From positions 1 to 17,787 of the forward strand of contig JAJEFL010000115.1 of assembly GCA_022820435.1 (NCBI GenBank): DNA of 17,787 bases. Direction: 5' to 3'. The notes beneath the pieces were generated by a model, which was not told the origin of the DNA, searched no databases, and saw only the letters and a list, made by a program, of their open reading frames with translations. The stretch comes from Bin80 sp022820435. Its GTDB lineage: Bacteria; Bacteroidota; Rhodothermia; Rhodothermales; Bin80. Both the position numbers and the translations under genes were made by a program. Each line of letters begins with the position of its first letter. Position 1 is the first letter of the stretch. This document shows positions 7,596-15,300 of this stretch, piece after piece.

Positions 7596-8744
7596 TTAAA
7601 GCCATTCTACGTGTGCCTCCATCCCTTTTTCGAGCACATGAATTCCGGCTTTATGCCGGTACTTTTCTTCATAGGCCGTTGAAACCGCTTCCGCAATTAA
7701 ATGTGCATTTTCGGTTCGTACCAGATTAATGGAACAGCCGCCAAAGCCGCCTCCCATCATCCTTGCTCCGAGGACCCCGGGACATGCTTCTGCATATTCA
7801 ACCAGAAAATCCAGTTCCCCGCAACTCACTTCATAGTCAGTTTTCAGACTTTGATGGGATGCAGAGAGGATGCTCCCCAGTAAATTCCAGTCCGAATCTG
7901 TGATTGCACTGCATGCCTGTCTCACCCGCTCATTCTCATTGAAAACATGTTGGAGACGCTGCCGCAAAACGGATTCTTTCAGGGAACGGATCTGCGGAAT
8001 TTGTATCTGGCGCAGGGAGTTAATCTGCGGACTGCCCACTTTGATGCATTGCAGTGCTCGGTAACATTCTGCGCGGCGTTCATTGTACTTTGAATGGGCA
8101 AGTTTCCTCTTTACTCTGCTGTCAATAACCATAAACCTTGCGTTCTGCTTCCGGATTGGGATATGTTTCCATTCCAGTTTTTGACAATCCAGAAACAGTG
8201 CATGCCCTGCACGGCCGACGCGGGATACAATCTGATCCATGATCCCGCACTCCACCTTTGCATATTTGTGTTCTACGGTCTGTCCAATACGGGCCATTTG
8301 AAGCGGGTCTATCGGAGTGTTACGGAGTTTTTCCAGTGCGAGTCCCGCAGCCATTTCGAGTGCCGCCGAAGAACTTAGTCCTGCCCCCGGCGGAATATCC
8401 CCGTAAATCATCATCGCGACGGGCTCGGGCGGCGGAAGTTCCTGGATCATCCCTGCCACATAGGTTGCCCAATGCGCATGAGATACCTCAGGCCATGCTC
8501 CCGGCCTGCAGGATATACTCTCCTGATAATTGAGTGACCGCAGTTCGTGGAGCCCCGTCAAACTGTCATTCACAGCAACATACACCGCCCGGTCCAGCGT
8601 CATCGGCAATGCCAGCCCGCCATTATAATCTGTATGCTCTCCAACTACATTGATCCGGCCCGGCGCACACGAAACCAGCAGAGGATCCATTCCTCCGTGC
8701 CATCTTCTGAACGACTCAATCAAATGCTGTTTCGGATCAAGCAT
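7596..8744 (-). CDS. galK: Galactokinase (GHMP kinase)
   Basis: Cytoplasmic kinase of 382 residues that phosphorylates C1 of galactose in the Leloir pathway. From the chosen start, the galactokinase signature is PGRINVVGEHTDYNGG (~28-43), the ATP-binding GHMP motif is PPGAGLSSSAA (~118-128), the catalytic aspartate is D170 in CGIMDQ, and the third GHMP motif is GGGFGGC (~331-337). Length fits the family. The frame stays open upstream to 8936, but the extra 64 residues resemble no galactokinase N-terminus, and the ATG at 8744 begins MLDPKQHLIESFRR, the usual leading helix, so I start there. No strong ribosome-binding site is seen. No galT, galE or galM is in the window. The gene appears to head a minus-strand operon with the aldolase and the kinase/PLP fusion. 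Confidence 0.93.
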   Translation of the reverse strand: MLDPKQHLIESFRRWHGGMDPLLVSCAPGRINVVGEHTDYNGGLALPMTLDRAVYVAVNDSLTGLHELRSLNYQESISCRPGAWPEVSHAHWATYVAGMIQELPPPEPVAMMIYGDIPPGAGLSSSAALEMAAGLALEKLRNTPIDPLQMARIGQTVEHKYAKVECGIMDQIVSRVGRAGHALFLDCQKLEWKHIPIRKQNARFMVIDSRVKRKLAHSKYNERRAECYRALQCIKVGSPQINSLRQIQIPQIRSLKESVLRQRLQHVFNENERVRQACSAITDSDWNLLGSILSASHQSLKTDYEVSCGELDFLVEYAEACPGVLGARMMGGGFGGCSINLVRTENAHLIAEAVSTAYEEKYRHKAGIHVLEKGMEAHVEWL

Positions 8745-9380
8745 GTCGGAAATAATCGCTGCTAACCTGAATTTTGGTCTCACTGGATCCAGCGGGACGG
8801 TTTCTAAAAACTTTGACGCTGGATTGTTCGGCCTGAAGCCCGAACCCCTCAAAAGATAACTATATCCACACAATATGATCGCAAAAACGGAATCCTCTTC
8901 ATGCCCATCTCCCCTGCCCCCTGAAGATCTCAGCACCGAACTATTCCGCTGTCCCCTTTACGTTCCAGAAATTTGTGTGATCTCCCAATCTTCTTTCTGA
9001 AATTGACTTCATAAAAACGCCGCTGCAATCACGAAATGCAGCACCCCTGTCGTAGTCTGAAATTTCTTGATCCTGCTCCCCTCGACGATCATCATCTGGA
9101 ATTGAGAGAAGGCAGTTGAATCCTCGCCCTGATTTCGGATTTTTCAGACCGGAAGACATCTGCCATGGAATGAAGACACCGGTGAATTCATGAAACCCTA
9201 CCCCCTGAAAACAGGCCTCCTTTCCAGAATAAAATGGGCAGCGTATTGCCATTTGCGGGCCCGCCGACATAATTTCTGAACGATATGTATATTCGGGAGT
9301 ACATAGAAGTGTACAGAACATGCATATTCTGAGTTAACATTCTCTGCTTTTTTGTGCATCATTAGAGAAACCGAGGTAGG
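8745..9380. other. 636-bp intergenic region between galK and the giant repeat gene
   Basis: A divergent spacer that should contain the promoters for galK (minus) and the giant repeat gene (plus). Minus-strand open frames exist here (for example 8941-9321, 126 codons), but their translations have no recognisable domain and irregular composition, so I do not call a gene. The half near the repeat gene is visibly richer in A+T and holds a 10-bp palindrome, GCGGGCCCGC (9255-9264), and the repeat cluster annotated at 9285-9334. I see no tRNA, small RNA, riboswitch or clear terminator. A decayed gene remnant cannot be ruled out. Confidence 0.5.
9285..9334. promoter_or_regulatory. Candidate operator: imperfect direct repeats around an inverted repeat
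   Basis: Two similar words, ATGTATATTCGGGAGT (9285-9300) and ATGCATATTCTGAGT (9320-9334), lie in direct orientation 35 bp apart. Between them is an inverted repeat with 5-bp arms, GTACA and TGTAC (9299-9314). The cluster ends 46 bp before the proposed start of the giant repeat gene, a sensible place for a promoter or regulator site. No binding protein can be named from sequence, and such short repeats can arise by chance in A+T-rich DNA. Confidence 0.3.
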
Positions 9381-12300
9381 ATGGTCGACAAAGCCAGATT
9401 TCACCTATGCGCCGAGACGGGCGTGTTCTCCCGCTATATCTGGATTCGTTTGCCAATTTCAAGGGTTGATGCATCCGTTTTCTCTTTGCCGTGTTCCAGT
9501 TCCCTGTACCTGAAATTATGTTTCCGAACGGTTCTGGGACTCCTGCTTTTTGCCCTCTCCCTCGCCATCCCCAATTCAAAAGCACCTGAATCACATACCC
9601 TGCCCGAAATACTCAATGTGGATGGAACCCGGTTGTCACCGCCTGCAGATTTCCCCGGCGTGCGTTTCCCTGAACAACACTGGACATTCACGGCCGAGGA
9701 TCTGGAACAGGAACAGACCTCCATGACGCAGCAGACGGCAGCGGAAAACCGGGATCAAGTGCTCCTTCCGCATTTTGATTCTGCAGCGGAAGATGAACCT
9801 GCGATTCCAAGGGAGGGTGATTTCGGAGATCCGGCATCTGTTTTCCAGATCAATGCGGAGGTTTTGGATTCAGATATGGAACCCCCTGTACGGATTTGGC
9901 CTGATGAAATGCTCCCCAAGATTGCCGGCATTCCGGTCATTAACCATCCCGCAGATCATCCGCCATCTATACCTCTCACAGAAGACCGGCGCAGTAGTAC
10001 CGTAATGGATAGAATTATGGAGGGGGATCATCATTATACCAAACCAACTGTCAAATTCTCGGTGAATCCGTCCGTGATTTTTGAGGGCGAATCAGCAGAG
10101 GTCACCGTGACACTATCAAAACCATTGAACACGGCAGCCAACCGGCACGCCGCAGCTGCGCGGTCGTCTACCGCTATCCCTGACCGTGACTATACGTTAC
10201 CTCGGACTTCCGGTCCGACATCCAACGGTATGATGTTTCGCTTTGACAAAAAAGATCAGGTAACGTCTGGACCTCAAATCATTAAAGCAGAACTGGATGA
10301 TCTTGTTGAGGGGGATGAGTATCTATTCTATGCCGGGAGGGTTACTTTACAGAATCAAGGCGATCCAGAAGGTGGTGCAGGTCACTTTTTATTCAACTAT
10401 AAATGCGTAAATAATTGTCACTTTAAAGTTACAATCAGGGATCGCCTGACCGTTAAACTGTCGGCATCTCCAAACCCGGTATCGGAGGGCAGCCGGGTGA
10501 CGATCACGGCTGAGATTTCGGGGGCACAGGCCAGTGACAGTAATGTGGAGATTCCGTTAACGATTGCAGCAGACACTGCGGAACCGGAAGACTACGGAAG
10601 TTTAACGGACGACACGATCACGATGACCGGAACCGGTGCCACCAGAACTGGAACGACGGTCATTCAACTCCCCGATGAGGCGGATGCAAGCGATTGGGAT
10701 GATGAGACCTTCACCGTGGCGATTGATGAAACCAAACTGCCCTCTGCGGTAACTGCAGGAGACCCAAAATCAGTGGAGATTACGATCACCGACGATGATA
10801 AGCCGGCAGTGCGGTTCACCTTGGATCCAACTGCGGTGCATGAGGGCGAAAATGCAACGGTGACGGCAATACTCACAAAGCCCCTGCCAGGTGATGTAAC
10901 GATTCCTTTCCTGCTCTACGATCAGAATTATGAGCGCAATAAACCGGCGGAAATCGTTGACCCGCAGGCACCGGATCAACTGCAGATTGAGATCAAAGCA
11001 GGAGACCTCTCCGGGGTTGGCACCGTAAGGACAAATGCAGATACGAATGGCGAGAATGAGGAAGTTCACATCTTATTGGCCAGGCTGCCGCCGGAAGTAG
11101 AGGATAGCCGTGAAGTTCTTTACCGCGGGTTAATCATCCAGGATGCGAAGCGGGCGGTCACATTGTCTGCGTCTCCGAATCCGGCACCTGAGGGTGCAAA
11201 CGTAACGGTAACGGCTGAGCTTTCATATGCTTATCCCCAGGATCTAACGATTCCGTTAATGCTCAGGAAAGGCTCCGCAAAACCAACGGAGGACTATGAA
11301 AATCTGTCCGATCCTAAAATCACGATTTCTGGAGGCAGCACGACCGGAACGTTGGATATCCAGATCACGGATGACACGAAATCGGAGCCCTCCGAGGAGT
11401 TCACTGTGGCGATTGATAAAAACAATCTGCCCTCTGCGGTAACTGCCGGAGATCCGGAATCAATGAAGATTATGATTGATGATGATGATAAGCCGCTGCC
11501 ATCCGTGACATTATCTATTGTACCTGTACGCGGCAAATACCCGGTGGATGAGGGGAAGCCAGTGAAGATCAAGGCGGAGTTATCGGAGCGCCTGCCCAAT
11601 AATGCGAAGATTCCCTTGACGCTGACACCGGGTACAGCGGATGCGAAGGACTATGGAAATTTGACCACGAGCGAGATCACGATTTCTAGAGACACCTGGT
11701 CAGGGAGTGTGGAGATTCCGACAACGACTGACATGGAGGACGAGAAAACCGAGACATTCACGGTGGCGATTGATGAAAGCAGTCTGCCCTCTGCGCTGAC
11801 CGCGGGGGATCCAAAATCAGTGACGGTACAGATCAACGACAAATTAACGGTTTCCTGGTCGGCGAACCCCAACCCGGTTTATGAGGGTCAGATAACGACG
11901 CTCACGTTGACGCTGTCCAAACCGATGCGCGCAGGATCCGTCTCCTACCCCGGCTGCCCCCCTGGATGGGCCGGCTATATCCTAGTTAAGCAGCCAGTTG
12001 ACTACTCTCCTGGCGGCGGCAATATGAATGATTACGAATTCGTGAATCCAGGCTGTAATGACTTCGACGTTCCAACACGAGATGCGAAACTGAACTTCCA
12101 TATGGACCCCAACAACCCTGGTTATACATACAAGACCGCCAGCATCCAACTCTATATCGTTGATGACGGTAAACTGGAAGGGGACGAAGAGTTAGTGTGG
12201 AGAAGAGGCGGTGGTTCAACCGGGGGCCTCTATGATATAGTGATGGCTTCCTGCGATCCCAATTCAGACTGTCCGTACGCCATCATCGTCAAGGACCGGC

Positions 12301-15300
12301 CGACGGTAAGTTTATCGGTGGAGCCGGACTCGGTGGCGGAAGGGGAGCCGGTGACGGTCACGGCATCAATTACGGAGGCGCAGTCCACGGATGTGGTCGT
12401 TCCGATCCGACTGCAATGGAATGTGGCCTCTCTGACCGCGGAATATGAGAAAGACTATGGCCCCATCACACCAAATCCGATCATAATCAAGGCAGGGGAG
12501 ACGGAGGCGACGGGCACGATCCCGACCATTCAGGATGCAATTGCGGAGATTGATGAGAAGTTCAGGGTGGGGATTAAAGGGCAGGAATTTAAGGATGCCT
12601 ACCCGGATCTGAAGATCTGGAAACCGGGTTTCGTTCCAGCCTGGATCCTGGATGATGATCGGATCACAGTCACGCTTTCGGCAGCGCGGGATACCGTGTA
12701 CGAGGGGGAGTCAACGGAACTGACACTGGAACTGTCTGATCAGATCCATGCGGCCGATCCTTCGGAGGATGCCTATATTGAGATTTCCCGGAGTGGCTCG
12801 TCGACGGCAGGAGATGACGATTACGAAAAATTATCCCCATCCGGGGATGCCGGAACCGATGTATGGCGGGTTGAATTTGCTTCAGGTGATCTGCAGAAGT
12901 CGATCTCCATCGTGACTAGACAGGATGATGAGGTGGAAGGATCTGAGGATCTGGTATGGACGATCAATCGGAGTTCAACGAATGCACATCCCGATTTGGG
13001 GATTCCGATTGCGGACTGCATCCCGGAAGACTGCACGGCGACGATTGTAATCCGGGAGAAGCCAAGTGTGCATGTATCGGCAGAACCGAATCCGGTTCTG
13101 GAGGGAGAAGAAGTGGAGGTGACGGTGACGGTTTCCGAAGCGTTATCGGATGCACTCACAATTCCGCTAACCCTGACGGCGGGTACGGCGGAGGCGGGGG
13201 ACTATGGCAGTTTAGATGAGATCACGATTCCGGCAGGTGCGCTATCGGAGACGGGTACAATTTCGACCATCCAGGATGAGGACGAGGAGGATGAGACATT
13301 CACAGTGGAACTGGGAGATCTGCCGTCGGATGTGGAGATCGGAATGCCGTCTTCGGTGGAGGTGACGATTCTGGAGCCGCGGCAGGTGAGTATATCGGCG
13401 ACCACGCCGGTGACCGAGGGCGAGGATGTGACCGTGACCGTAACGCTCTCCCAGGCGTTTTCGGATCCGGTGACGATTCCGCTGACGCTGACCCATGTTA
13501 CGGCGGAGGACGGTGACTATGGAAGTTTACCTGAGATTGTGATCCCGGCAGATGCCCGGTCGGGTACAGGCACAATCGCAACCGTTGAGGATGCGGACGA
13601 GGATGATGAGACGTTTACGGTGGCGCTAGGCAACTTGCCGGCGGGGGTCGGCGAGGGAACCCCGCCTTTGGTGGATGTAACGATTCTGGAGCGGCGGCAG
13701 GTAAATGTATCGGCGACCACGCCGGTGACCGAAGGGGAAGATGTGACCGTGACGGTAATGCTCTCCAAAGCGTTCCCGAATCCGGTGACAATCCCCTTAC
13801 AATTGACCCCGGGCACAGCGGAGGATGGTGACTATGGCGAGTTGAACGAAATTACGATTGCGGCAGGTGTGCGGTCGGGTGCGGACATGATCCCGACGTT
13901 TGCGGATGATGATTTTGACGATGAGACGTTTACGGTTTCCCTGGGCAGTTTGCCGGCAGGGGTCGGCGAGGGAACATCTCCTTCGGTGGATGTGACGATT
14001 TTGGAGCGGCCGCGGGTGCATCTGGAGGCGAACCCCAATCCGGTGGACGAGGGCAAGGCGGTGACGGTCACCGCAATGTTTTCTAAAATGCTGCCGAATC
14101 CGATGACGATTCCGTTGATACTGACCCCGGTCACGGCGGACAAAGGCGATTACGGCAATCTGGCATCTGTCACGATTGCGGCCGATGCGCGGACAGGAAC
14201 CGGTACAATTGCGACGGTAAGAGATGCAGACTATGACGATGAGACATTCACAGCTTCTCTGGGCAGTCTGCCATCGGAGATAAGCGAGGGAGCGCCTTCT
14301 TCGGTTCTGGTGACGATTAAGGATCTAGACACGCCTCCGGTCGTGCTTCCAGATGTGCGCCTGTCCGCAAATCCCAATCTGGTGGACGAGGGCGGTTCGG
14401 TGACCGTCACGGCAACGTTGTCCAAAGCACTCCCGAATCCGGTGACGATTCCGTTGACGCTGACATCAGGCACCGCGGAAGAAGGCGATTACGGCAATCT
14501 GGCATCCATCACGATTGCGGCCGATGCGCGGACAGGAACCGGTACAATTGCGACGGTAAAGGATGCAGACTATGACAATGAGACATTCACGGTTTCTCTG
14601 AGCAGCCTGCCATCGGATGTAAGCGAGGGAACGCCTTCTTCGGTTCTAGTAACGATTACGGATCCTGACACGCCTCCGAGTGTGTCTCTGTCTGCAAATC
14701 CCAATCTAGTGGACGAGGGCGGTTCGGTGACCGTCACGGCAACGCTCTCCAAAGCACTGCCGGATCCGGTGACGATTCCGTTGACGCTGACACCGGGCAC
14801 CGCGGAAGAAGGAGATTATGGCAATCTGGCATCCATTACGATTGCGGCCAATACGCAGGCAGGCACGGGGACAATTGCGACGGTAAAGGATGCAGACTAT
14901 GACAATGAAACATTCACAGTTTCCCTGGGCAGTCTGCTATCGGAGGTAAGCGAGGGATCCCCTGCTTCAATCCTGGTGACGATCCGGGATATAGATACGC
15001 TTCCGGCCACACCTCCGAGTGTGTCTCTGTCTGCATCTCCTGAACCGGTCAACGAGGGCGATGCCGTTACAATCACCGCCACGCTCACCGGCACGCTATC
15101 CGGCCCGGTCGTCATTCCCCTGACCTATACCCCCGGGGCTCCCGGCCCCACCGAGCCGACCGATTATGTGCCGATTCCATCAATCTCAATTGCTTCCGGG
15201 GAGCGGAGCGGCACGGCCGTCCTGCGCACGATCCAGGATGAGATCTCGGAGGGAACGGAGCGACTCATCGTGGCCTTGGGTACACTGCCAGCGGCGGTGG

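Noticed and set aside
8745..8936. N-terminal 64-residue extension of galactokinase
   Set aside because: The frame is open, but the residues do not resemble any galactokinase N-terminus, and the ATG at 8744 gives the standard family start and length.
8941..9321. 126-codon minus-strand frame in the galK/giant-gene spacer
   Set aside because: No recognisable domain, no visible ribosome-binding site, cysteine-rich irregular composition, and overlapping competing frames. It could be a decayed gene, but I see nothing positive to support that.
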